Shown here in pieces: positions 1-10,890 of a stretch of 64,000 nucleotides of DNA (position 1 is the stretch's first letter; each line of letters opens with the position of its first letter). This stretch comes from Nymphaea colorata (lineage: Eukaryota > Streptophyta > Magnoliopsida > Nymphaeales > Nymphaeaceae): the NCBI RefSeq assembly GCF_008831285.2, contig NC_045138.2, positions 37,625,115 to 37,689,114 of the forward strand, in the 5' to 3' direction. A program made the position numbers and the translations under genes. The notes beneath the pieces were generated by a model. It saw only the letters and a program-made list of their open reading frames with translations, searched no databases and was not told the origin of the DNA.

Positions 1-3000
1 ATAAGAAGGCCAACCAAATGTTTGCTGATGTGGTGTATGAACATTATCAAGAAGGAGACGTGGTGTGGTGCCATTATTATCATCTCATGTTTCTGCCTAA
101 ATACCTTAAGGAGAGGAACATCCAGATCAGAGTTGGTTGGTTTCTTCATACACCTTTTCCTTCATCCGAGATCTATAGGACGCTTCCGTCCCGTTCAGAA
201 ATATTAAGATCTGTTCCTGCTGCTGACTTACTTGTGTAAGCAATATGTGCCAATAAAAAATGGCGAGTCCAGTTTTATGATAATCTGGGTGCATCCTTTT
301 ATCGGTAATGAAAGGGAGTCACGAGATTTTCTAAATTTGGTAATCTAGACTATGGTGTTTCATATCTACTTCTTATTAGATGTTTAACTGCATAGATCTA
401 TCCTAGTCTCTCTGAGAACCCTTGTTGCATTTCAAGCGAACATTCCATCTTTTATGCATGAAAGGATCGTTTATTTTTGCTTATTTCTTATGTCTAAATG
501 CCGAAGACTACGAACTAGGACGGACAAAATTTCTTATTTACAAATCTAGGCCATTCTCCTAATAGCATTGGCGATTACCATAAAATTATTTAGATAGTCA
601 AGAAATGAGCGCCTTGTGCTTTAGAGAAAGACAAAATGAATTACATAGATAGGATCTTAGGACACAAAATCTAGAAGCAGACAAGAGCCCCTGCAAAATG
701 ACAAATGCTGTTGTCATTTCCTTAATCAGCAGAAGGAGAGACAAACATGAGTTACATGACATTGTGGTGAGGCATGACAAACATTAGAATGTATACCAGC
801 CTGAATTCTTGGACCTTTTCTCTGTACGAAGACCTGGTTTAGTTCCAATTCATCAATTCTGCAGAAAAAGGGATTTTGTTTGTGAATAATATCCTGAAGC
901 CTCATCAACAAACTGTACTCACAGGGCTTGGCAGATGTGGCACTTTACACAGACATGTATCTTTGGTCTCCACTTGTTTCAGGAATTATAAAACGGAGAA
1001 GGACGTTGTCAGAATCTCATCTAGTACTTTCCAATAAGCCAACAATTGTTCTGCCTGATCATATCCATGCATAGATACTTTTTTAGGGAAAACATCATGA
1101 ACTCTATGGAAAAGAAAAGTTTTAGGACCAATACAAGCTAAGCTTGACTTTTTCAGCTTGTTAGCTAAGCCCTTAGAATTTGAATTCTACGTGGGAAGCC
1201 ATCTTCCAGTGGGTCATATAACTGTCAATAGATTTGCCAAAAGAAAAAAAGGAAAGGCAAAGCCATTGAATAGATTGTGAGTAATCCTGCACTGACATGT
1301 CACAGACTTTGGCTTCTCTCAGACTAAAGCGGATTATCCATTTAATTGATTGATTGATTGAATCAGGCTGTTACCTGTGAGGAAAGAAGAATAGGTGTGA
1401 ACTTCCAAACGAGATGTTCCCTCACAGGTTCTACATAAGATAGTTCAAACAGATCAACATAACTTTTTGCTGTTAAAATCTGATTCTTATGCTCCTAAAC
1501 TGGCTACATCATACTTTATTTGTACCGCTCCTTGTGACGTAATAAGGTCATAAGGGGTATTATATCGCATGTACCTTTTACATTATAGGACCACGTAATT
1601 TTGGAATTATCATAGTGCTAGGAAAATTAGTCAGTCAATCTGGTTTAGTCAGCGACCTTACAGGTTGTTGAAAGTGTAGTGCATTTGTTTTCCAAATCTC
1701 CTCAATATTCTTGTGATGAAAGTCATCTCCTTTTGAAGTTTCTAACGTTTCTTTTGCCATTTTAACTTTATGAAATTTTGTCTAAAGCTTTCACACATGA
1801 TTTTGTGAGACATTTCGTTCATGCTTGCACGCGTATACTTGGACCGCACACCACAAGGTGTGGAGGATCAGGGGAAGCTAACCCGTGTTACTGTGGTACT
1901 GTTTTTTGCTCATTTACTGCTCTGTTGCTGTGTTAATGTTGACCACTGAAGTCTTTTGGATGTTTTATCTGCAGTTTTTGCCTTTTCATTCGCCTATTTT
2001 TGTTCACATGTTTATCCATGCATTACTTGTTTCCTGATTATTTAGTGGTTACTGTTTTTCAAAGTTTGGAATTTTGTTATGCTCTGTTTTTATGTAAGGT
2101 TATTCTGTATGATGTGACAATCTGTATCTTGTTGTTTTTCTTTTTTTTTTTGCATATGCGAGTTTCCTATTGGAATAGACCCAGAGAAGTTTATTCAGAA
2201 TTTCAGAGACTTAAGCTTCCACAGGTCCCTGAGCATAACAGAGAGTTAAAAGAGCAATTTGCTGGAAGAAAGGTGAACTCTGTTCTCTTAAAACTGAAGT
2301 GCATGAAAACGATTTGGGAAATATTTTTCATTTTATTGTTTTCCACATGGAATTTCATGTTTCCATTGGGCAGGTAATTCTGGGTGTTGATCGACTTGAC
2401 ATGATTGAAGAACTCCTCAGAAGATATTCGCTTTTGAAAAGTTTCTTCAGGAAAATCCTCATTGGCATGGCAAAGTTGTTCTATTGCAAATAGCTGTTCC
2501 TTCAAGGACGGACGTTCCGGAATGTATGTTTTGCTTCAAACTTGTATCCTTTTCAGTAGATGTAGGTTTTCTACTTTTGTTTGCTAATAGTCCCAAGTGT
2601 TATACATCATAGTTTCTAGTTTGTCCATGGATGAAGAAAAATACTTTTTTGTGTGTCTCAGTTTCCTTTGCTGAGGAAACACTTCTTTCTGTTTCATGAT
2701 TAGTTACAATGAAAAAAATCAGCTACTGCATTCTATGTTTTTCACAAATAGCATTGTCTAATTATTTCACGTGTCATATCAGTTGTTCAGATAAGTAGAT
2801 GCTAAACTACTTATCTGAAGATATTGACCTGCTTGTGGCTTAAATGGTCATCATTCTAATGAGATCTTGCTGTGGCATATTATAGAGGTTATCTATTGAG
2901 AAGTACATGCAACTTCAGAATTTTTGATGCTTTAGTAGTTATGTTGACTTTTAGATTACATTTTGCGTTGTTTCTATGTAGATGATCTTCTTCTTTGCAC

Positions 3001-3720
3001 AGATATCATCTTCTGTCATAAATCTTCACACATACGTGCAATTTTATTAGTTGGTTTGTGCGGTTAACTTTATGATTTTGATTCTTCAAATTCCCTTCAG
3101 TTTTCACAGAATTGAAAAAGTCTAAATGTTGAATCACCTTGCACTACATAATATTTACCATCAACTTCCTACCATGCTTTAACTCTGGCCGATGTCTAAG
3201 TTTACTCAACTTCTAAACCAATTTCCATGTTTTGCTTCTGTTGTCTACATCTGGGTAAATGCATGTGCCACATGCTTTAACTCTGGCTCTGCTGTTTACA
3301 GAACACATTTCTTTTGTGTCTTTCCATCTTGCCGATGGCTTGGTTGATCACCTTGTTATACATGTATATAGTGTTGAATGACATTCAAATCAAATTGTAC
3401 TTAAGCTGAGTGAGGGATTCAGCAACTGTAATATTTATAAATGAGTATTATAATCGCTTGATGTGCCAGTAGTTTTTACACTTAATGTTCTGTTTAATGG
3501 TTGGCCGAGTATAGTAAGCTTAGGAATCACAATCATACAACCTCCTGTGGAGGCTTACTCGTGTTTAAGGCCCAATATATTAGATGGCTAAGATCTGTTC
3601 TCTTACTGGCCTACAGAAATCAGAAGGCTGCCTGGCTTTCCACTTTTATAGGTTGTCATATCTTGTCTAATTTCTCTGCATGAGATAGGATGAGAGTGTA
3701 GGAAAGGTGTTCTATCACAA
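1..3720 (+). pseudogene. Truncated tandem copy of TPS1 (exons 3-6 and flanking introns)
   Basis: This stretch aligns, introns included, to the intact TPS1 gene downstream; base 1 matches base 21752. Exon equivalents are exon 3 at 1-235 (5' part beyond the window), exon 4 at 1788-1895, exon 5 at 2163-2272 and exon 6 at 2374-2523. Against the intact exons (115, 102 and 151 bases), exons 4, 5 and 6 are 108, 110 and 150 bases, so each carries a net frameshift. In exon 3 the HDYHL motif reads HYYHL, which removes a conserved aspartate of the GT20 active site, and the exon end reads LLV instead of LVG. After about 3010 the homology jumps to the intron 8 and intron 9 sequence of the intact gene. The segments with exons 7-8 and exon 9 are missing, and similarity fades near 3720, before exon 10. 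It cannot encode a working enzyme. Confidence 0.92.
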
Positions 3721-4800
3721 GATTCCTTTTCATATTTTTTTTGTTAACTATGAGAAAATGAAAGAAAAAATTATTACCATGCTTTGTAGTTTGGCCACAA
3801 TCATTGGCGTAGATCGAACCGTCCTTGTGTGTCTTGAGTATAGAAACACATATATCAGAGCTTACGCAAATTTGTCTTTATATGTGTGAGTGTGTAAGAG
3901 CTTACATACATTTGTCTTTATGTGTCTGAGTGTGCGGATGAAGCAAGGTTTGGACACCATACAAACACTCCTGAGCATGAACTGGTGTTACTTTTTTTCC
4001 GAAGAGTTGTCAAGAAAGTAGGAATGGCTGGATCTATAACGAATGATGGTATCAGGGCGTGTGATACATGTTTAGCAACTGACCTCCATATGAATTAGTA
4101 ACAGTTATGTACAAAAGTTCCCATCTCGGATTCATCTAGAAGCCACGCAAAATATGTTCACTGCCTAGTATGTGTGTCACTCTTTCATGTATAGACAAGC
4201 CTACCACCAGATGCAATGGTATCAATGCGACTGCCCAGAAATGTCTTACATGGAATACTCGACGCTGCGGAGAACGAGCTGAACGATTATCATTTTGATA
4301 CATACTAGTGTCTCTTACCTACCATTTCTCTCAAATCTCACCCTTTTCTGATTTTCCTTTCATAACCATCCTCATACCTCTCCACCCGAGCATATTGATA
4401 GATGCTAGAGAAGGAAATGAACTGGTTTTGCATCCAAAAATGGAATTATACATATATTTCAGATTGTCCAAAAATGTATTGGCAGAAAAAAAAAATCATA
4501 TTTGTCTAAAAATATTTGCTTCGCAATTAAGTTGCCCTAGAGCTTCTCCTGTGCAGATCATTCAAGCACTAAATCTACTCCACCTTCCTCGAGCATGATA
4601 ATGGGTAAGAGCTAATCTTACAAACTATGGTAAGCTTCGCAAAAAAATTGGCGCATTTTGAATTGCTGAGAGCAAGCCATGAGCAAGAAACAAATAAGAG
4701 GTGTTGAAATTTAAAATTTTCTGTTATTTATCTTATTCCTTGACAAAGTTAACGAACTTGGGTCCTTCGTAACTGGCTCATATGTCATGCACTAATAAGC
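3721..4800. other. Intergenic, no gene seen
   Basis: AT-rich sequence just beyond the TPS pseudogene. Short open frames (for example 4308-4598) have no family signature and no convincing splice context. Weak similarity to TPS1 intron 9 may persist around 3950-4010 but is too degraded to call. Confidence 0.5.
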
Positions 4801-4822
4801 AGAGAGAGAGAGAGAGAGAGAG
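4801..4822. repeat. (AG)11 microsatellite
   Basis: Eleven uninterrupted AG units, read directly. Confidence 0.95.
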
Positions 4823-6900
4823 CCTCATTCAAGTCGAACTCCCTTTAGCTAGAGGCCGAGTACACAAGTCATACAATGCAGAATAGATTAAGCAGCCGGC
4901 ATTGTTGAAAAACGATCAAATCCCTCCGACCTATTGATGATGATCAAGTCATTTCTGTGTAGCTTCATCCGCACATTTGTAGGCGTGAAGGAGTTTTCCT
5001 GTAATGCCTTGGGATTAATCTCAAAATCATGTATCCACTTTCACATCCAAAAGACTACTGGTCCAGGAGGCATATGAATTGGACTAGGCAAACCGAGATA
5101 TGCGCAAGTGCTTTTGAATTGATTCAAACGTTTTGAGCTGCTTATTTTGTGCTTCAAATTTGGTTGCATTTAGTCTTTTATTGTCAACAATCATGTTTAT
5201 GTGAATCAGAAATTGTTGCATTTTCATGTCATAATTTTTTCTGTGGCAAGTCAAGGATGGATTCATACATGTGTAGCTTTGATAAAACGGGCTCGTGAAT
5301 ACTCCATTATTTTAAAGGCAATAAGAATGTCACTGTAAGATTGTAGATAAATCTTCTGTTGGATCCAGTAAGAGGAGTGTATGAAATAGTTGAACATTGA
5401 AGTTCTAAGATGTTCTTAGTGCAATGAATGATTTTAAATGCATTTCCCTTGCGATACATGGGGTCCAGATTGTACAAGTTCGAGCCCATGTTCGGGCCAC
5501 AAGATAGAAGTTAGGTGTAGTCTTCATGAGTTTCGCCAACCAAAGGCTGGCTTGTTAGTGTACTATTGACGATTCCATGGCATATCAGGTTCCCGGACCA
5601 ATGGTGGTCCTATGTGCATGGGTTTCCTGTGAGGGGGAAATCTTTTTTGTGATCCAAAGCATGCAAAAGACAAGCAGAAAATTTGGATTATCCATTTGGA
5701 AGCAGTGGACCAGATCCAATCCGAATCAGAGCTATTAGAGCACATGCTGGAACACTGCACTGCACCGAAGTGGGCCTGTTACAGTCTTTTGTTCTTCCCT
5801 TGCATGCCTTTTTGTCTAGGACATTGATCCACACTTGTTTGTTTCAAAATTTCGAAGACCATTCTGGATCCCTTCAGTTTGGATTTGATAGTCCTTCACT
5901 TGAGTTGAGAGTTTTCGAAGACCAATGGGCTGACCATGGTTCTAAGAAACCAAGGGTTTAGGGTTTTGCTTTGTTATCAACTGAAATCTCAAAGATTGCA
6001 GGCCAATTAAGTTACTGTATAATTTTCTTTTACAAAAGGGGGGAAGGCCTATCAATCCATGTCAGAGAATCTGGGTTCAGCTATTACTTTCAACCATGCA
6101 GGGAGAAAAAAGCATCTGAAATGTGGCAGGCCGCACCCCACATCAGGTCAGACCCAATTTCCAATCAGCCTGGTCTGGCCCTTTTTCCAGATCCTATATC
6201 TGAACCGAATCTCCTTTATAAAGGAGGCTAAAACCCCCCTTCCCCTTCCATCTCCCCTACCCCAAAACCCAGACGTGGGTCAAGTGCAGGTGCCATCCAC
6301 AGCGACACTGTCTCTCTCTCTGCCACCCAAGCCTTTGGAGGTGACAAGTTGATCGAATTCATGGCACAAGGAATTGCAGAATATGTTCCTCAACCGCCAT
6401 CATATGCATTCCTCTTCAATTTGAATCCTGATGCACCACTAGCTCTCCTCTTGAAGACCGCCTTTACTCGGTGTCTTCCATATGCCTCAACTTTAGAGAG
6501 TGCCAAGATCTTACCCCTGTGCCCACTTCCTCTTGTTCCCTTAATCTTGCTCGCTACTCTCATTACACTCTCAGATTTTAAAGGATACAGGTAGGGCAGC
6601 ATGTATGTGCTATGGGGGTGGTAATAATGAAAAGTACCTAACTGATGAGGTGAAATGCGCATTAATAAATCCATTTTGATTCACTTCAGTGTTTCTGACC
6701 CAAAAGATTCACTTGTAGTTTTCAGGTCTAAGAATGAAGGATGCCCACATTGAATGGTGGCCCCTCTGCTTTACTTTCTTTATCATACACAACAAAAATC
6801 TCTCAGATATTCTAGGTAGAGCCCCCCATCTGTGTCACATGCAGGAGCATTGAGTTTACAAAAGAAAAAACACTCCTTCTGACTTCTTATTAGGACTGCA
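4823..6900. other. Intergenic, no recognised gene
   Basis: Several overlapping short open frames lie at 5563-6674, in a slightly GC-richer patch with pyrimidine-rich tracts. None shows a known domain, and opposite-strand frames of similar length occupy the same bases, so coding is not supported. The patch could be an old transposon fragment. Confidence 0.4.
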
Positions 6901-7190
6901 CATGACCGAGGAAAAACCTGAGCTTGAGTCGAGCTCTATAGAACATGCTCGAGCTCGACTCATTTAACTTGTTTTTTGTTAAGCCTGTCTCTTTTTTTTT
7001 TTTAACTCGTTTAATTGTTTAGTTGCTACTAGTTTAAATATTCTTCATTATATTTCTGCATTTATTATGTAGTCGAGCCAAGTCGAGTTCTTGCAACTCG
7101 AGTTTAACATTTCAAGCATACATTCGAGTTCAAGCTCATCTGAGTTTTGATGAGCGAGTGCGAGTTGACTTGACTCATTGTGCCCTATCT
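6901..7190. repeat. CTCGAG/GAGCTC-rich dispersed repeat, copy 1
   Basis: Dense recurrence of GAGCTCGA, CGAGTT and related 6-8 base words in both orientations. The same word set returns at about 8825-8945 and 9845-10125, so this looks like a dispersed repeat family, probably transposon-derived. No protein or terminal repeat could be assigned. Confidence 0.5.
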
Positions 7191-7687
7191 CTTATATAAC
7201 GTGCTCCCAACGAAATATATTTACATAATATTATACGAAGTATCTTTTTCTCTTTTTCTCGATCCCTCAACTATTTCATCATCAATTCTTTAGGGAGGAT
7301 ACCTTCGTCAATAGTTCTCCCGATATTTTCTAGTGTTGAGAGGTGAGCACTGAGGTTGGTATAGGCCTGCGACAGATTTAGCACCATTGCTTCTTGATCG
7401 AATATAAATAAACAATCAAAGCACATGGAACCATCTAGCTATCTCGAGTATAAATGTTGGCGCAACTATTTATGTGATCCACAGTATCATGCTTTTGAAA
7501 AGGAGATATCCAATGCCAGGAGATTTGCTTTCCCTTTTATGATCACTTGCTTTGCTATTCTGCCTCATCAGAGAAAAGGGGAGTATAATGGACCATAACA
7601 TATATAGCTCTTCTCTTCCCAAAAGGCCATATATTGTTCTCTCAAGCACATGTTTAGGTGAGCCTCATTGAGGAAAATGGTTGCATG

Positions 7688-7688
7688 A

Positions 7689-7721
<33 letters not shown>

Positions 7722-7740
7722 AAGAGAGAGAGAGAGAGAA
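7688..7740. repeat. Compound CT-AT-AG microsatellite
   Basis: A (CT)n run passes into (AT)n and then (AG)n. Because CT and AG are complementary, the whole block is an imperfect inverted repeat with an AT centre that could form a hairpin. Confidence 0.9.
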
Positions 7741-8824
7741 ATCCCTTCCTTCCTCCTGTATTTTTTATTTGGAAAAAACCACCCCGAATTAAGTGACTTC
7801 ATTGTTTGCCGGTGTGTAAAATTCTCAAGGCAGTTTTTTTGCCCTCAAATTCTTTACATGTATTGGCTTTTGCAAAAGGCTAGCACCACTCACTAGCAGA
7901 GCCAAAAAAAATTTTGGTGGAAGTACTCATTTCAATACCTTTAATTTCTTTAGGGCACTTACATGTATAACAATCAAACATATCAAAACATCAACATATA
8001 TATTAAACTAATTTTGTCAGGCTGGTGTGGGCAACTGCCCACACCAGCCACCATGTGGCTACACGACTGACACCACTTAGATTTTAACCAATGACTGTCC
8101 ACCTACCAGCTGCTGACGGAGCTCGTTTTCCGGCACTCTTCAAGGCACCTTCCTTCCTCCAACCTTGGAGGAGAGCACACAAGAAAAGCAGGTCAAACAT
8201 CTCTCTCCTTCCCTAACTACGTCTCTCATAAGTCTATGGCTGGCAGCATGTTGTCACCTGTCAGGCAGGTCTAGGACCACTTCTTATTGCGTCTGCTTTG
8301 TTGTTGGTGGCAACATGGACCAAGGCCTTGTACTCTTGTAAGCACCATCTGAGATGCACATTCTCTTGCCCATGTGGGCTTTATTTGGTGTTTGGAATAT
8401 TAGACGTGAGCCCTTCTTTTTGGCCAATGGATGGAGAAGCAGCGTTTGGCGTGTGAAAAGCACGGCCGCTCATGTGCTGCCTTTTTTGAACTTTCTTGGT
8501 CCATTTAATGCCACCCATTTGTGAATTTGACTACTAGTGAAGGAAGTAGCCTTTTTGGTGTTTCTTCCACCGCCTGAAGCACTTGGTTTGCATGAGATAA
8601 ACGAGGGATTTATTCTCCAACTCCTTTTCAAATGAAAGGGAAGACCAAGAAAACAACCACAAACAAACGCCATTTCCATTATCTTCCTCTTGGGTCGATC
8701 CATCGTGACTTCACTATTTCTCTGGCAGATCATGTCGTTATTAGTCCGACAAAAAACAAATTATTCAACAAGAATTTGGATGTTATATATGTGATTGTTC
8801 TTTTTTCTTTTCCTTTTTATATTT
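7741..8824. other. Intergenic with a perfect 13-bp hairpin
   Basis: No gene is seen. A perfect inverted repeat lies at 8020-8049 (separate entry). The open frame at 8470-8733 on the minus strand has no recognisable features. Confidence 0.45.
8020..8049. repeat. Perfect inverted repeat, 13-bp arms, 4-base loop
   Basis: The left arm GGCTGGTGTGGGC (8020-8032) is the exact reverse complement of 8037-8049, separated by AACT. No T-run follows, and plants do not use such terminators. It may be part of a transposon end, since a related GTGTGG/CCACAC motif cluster lies near 11719-11755. Confidence 0.8.
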
Positions 8825-8945
8825 CTGTAACAACTCGACTCACTCTTGAGCTCGAGCTCTTGGTTCGACGGATCTCAATCCACCTCGTTAAATGAACTGA
8901 ACTCGAGTTAGATGAGTCCAGTTCATTCAAGTTCAGTTAATTGAA
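8825..8945. repeat. CTCGAG/GAGCTC-rich dispersed repeat, copy 2
   Basis: Shares the GAGCTCGAGCTC, CTCGAGTT and AAGTTCA words of the copies at 6901-7190 and 9845-10125. It is too diverged to define element ends by eye. Confidence 0.45.
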
Positions 8946-9844
8946 TGTGCTTATGTGACATGTTTTAGTGTTTCTTGTGGGGCTCAACGAGTTCCTGCTT
9001 CATTTTTTGAAGAAAAAAAAAGAGAGAAAATTTTTAGGTCTTATGAAATTCATGTTCGATAGTAAAGTTTGGTTGCTAATTAGCTTATTCATAAAGTATT
9101 TTTGTTTTTATGGTTTATACTTAATGCTTTATGACAAGTATGGTTTTCCAAAGACACTTATGTTCATATTAACATTTGGGAACAATTTTTCTCATGTAAT
9201 TTACATGTTGATGTTATTTAAAAATTTAAAATTTATTACTAGTACCAAAAAACTTTTGACTCCGCCAGTTCGTATGCGAGAGAAGATGTTCAGCATCACA
9301 ACAATCTGATCCAATCACTTAAAGCAGGTCTTTTATGCAAAAGGCTTCCCTTATTATCATGCTTTGAGAAAATTTCTTACCTTTTAGTCAAAATCTTAGT
9401 CGCATCACCTTTTCTATATTATTTTTAATGTCATCCTTATCATTTGCATTTATCCAAAATGATTGAAAAAAGAAATTAACGAAACCATCTCTTTCATATG
9501 TAATGGGCCTGGTTTCTGCCTTAGTTTACTCTCCTATGATTTGATACTCAATAAAGAGTATGATTTTGTAAAATGTTAAAACGGCTTGCGTTATGTCAAA
9601 AATATATTAACATGCAAAAGCCACAAGTGCTAGAAGAAGAACTGTATAAAATAATCACAAGAGACCGCCTTTTCATTAAAAAGGGACGAAATAGGGTTCA
9701 TCTTTATTTCGCATTCGAAACCACGACCTGAGTCCGGAGTCAAGAGACATCATTTCGTTGCGGACCTCCATGTGGGTGCCAATAGAATTTGACTTTTCAA
9801 TCGCTGGCCTAGCGGTGAGGGGTGAGTCCTACTCCACTGGTTAG
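8946..9844. other. Intergenic, no gene seen
   Basis: AT-rich. An open frame at 8968-9309 is low in complexity (K, F and L rich) and looks like chance in AT-rich DNA. Confidence 0.45.
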
Positions 9845-10125
9845 AACTTAGTTCGTGAGCGACTTCAAGCCGAATTTACGTTGAAGTTGAGTTCACAAGT
9901 TGACTTGTTCAAATAATCGAGTTGAGTTTGTGCTCAACACGTATTGTCGAGTTGAGCTCGAGACTTAATCGAGTTTGTCGAGCCTTAATCAAGTCGATAT
10001 ATTCAAACGAATTTGTCGAACCTTAGTCGAGTTGAGCTCGAGCTGCTTCCATCAAGCTATTCTCGAGCTCGAGGTTTAATTAGTCGAGCTGACTGAACTC
10101 GTGCTCGAATCAACTCATGTTTACC
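9845..10125. repeat. CTCGAG/GAGCTC-rich dispersed repeat, copy 3
   Basis: Contains repeated GAGTTGAGCTCGAG-type words, the densest of the three related patches. Read directly; the family is unidentified. Confidence 0.5.
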
Positions 10126-10293
10126 CCAAAGAGAGAGTGTGTGTACGCGTACATTGTGCGGCAGCAGCATCGGAGTTTAGTGAGAAGATAGTATTCCATC
10201 AATTTGGTATGCGTTTCACTATATGACATAGAAATATAACGCCAATAGAAATCAAACTCGCCAACTCTACCAACTATACAATGTTCGTTATTA

Positions 10294-10340
10294 TATTCTT
10301 AAGTTGGGTTATTGTATATTCTTAAGTTGGGTTATTGTAG
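10294..10340. repeat. 24-bp direct repeat, two copies
   Basis: A unit containing ATTCTTAAGTTGGGTTATTG occurs twice back to back. Confidence 0.85.
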
Positions 10341-10653
10341 ACAGAAAAATGCAAACTTAGGCTTATTCCGGATGGTTCCTTTCATAATCAAAGATGCCAA
10401 CATCTGGAAAAAGGGTACCCTCCACTTACCCCAGTTGTCATGATGAAAGTGGGCGGCTATTTGCTCCACACCCAGAAAATTTTAATATTTGGGCCATGCC
10501 TCTAAAAGGTCTTGAAAATTTTTCTCCTGAGACCTGCTTTCTAGCTATAATTTTAAAACCAAGCCTCATATCTTTTAATTCCTTATTGCTCACAACTGCC
10601 AAGCAGGAGCATAAGGTTAAATTAAAAATAATAGCTTTTCAAACTTGGGAGGG

Positions 10654-10890
10654 AGTGTTTAGATGACACCATCATAAGAAAAATTATTTTGAAAAACTGT
10701 TTCTTTAATTACTTTTTAAAAAGGTGGTTTGTTTGTTTTTTTGTGAATAATGTGGGGGACCAAGTATTCAATCCCTTTTTTGAAAACTAAGTTTTTCTCA
10801 AGAATCATTTTCGAGAAAGCCTGCTTTGTGTCGTCTAATCAACCCAAAAAAACTGTTTGAGAGACAAAACTTTCCTATCATCCAAACACT
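10654..10890. mobile_element. MITE-like element, 13-bp terminal inverted repeats
   Basis: The left end AGTGTTTAGATGA (10654-10666) matches the reverse complement of the right end (10878-10890), AGTGTTTGGATGA, at 12 of 13 bases. The 237-bp interior is AT-rich and non-coding, as in non-autonomous DNA transposons. No clear target-site duplication flanks it, so the superfamily is not assigned. Confidence 0.6.

Noticed and set aside
5563-6674. Cluster of 60-97 codon open frames on both strands
   Set aside because: Competing frames on both strands, no motif, no consistent splice structure.
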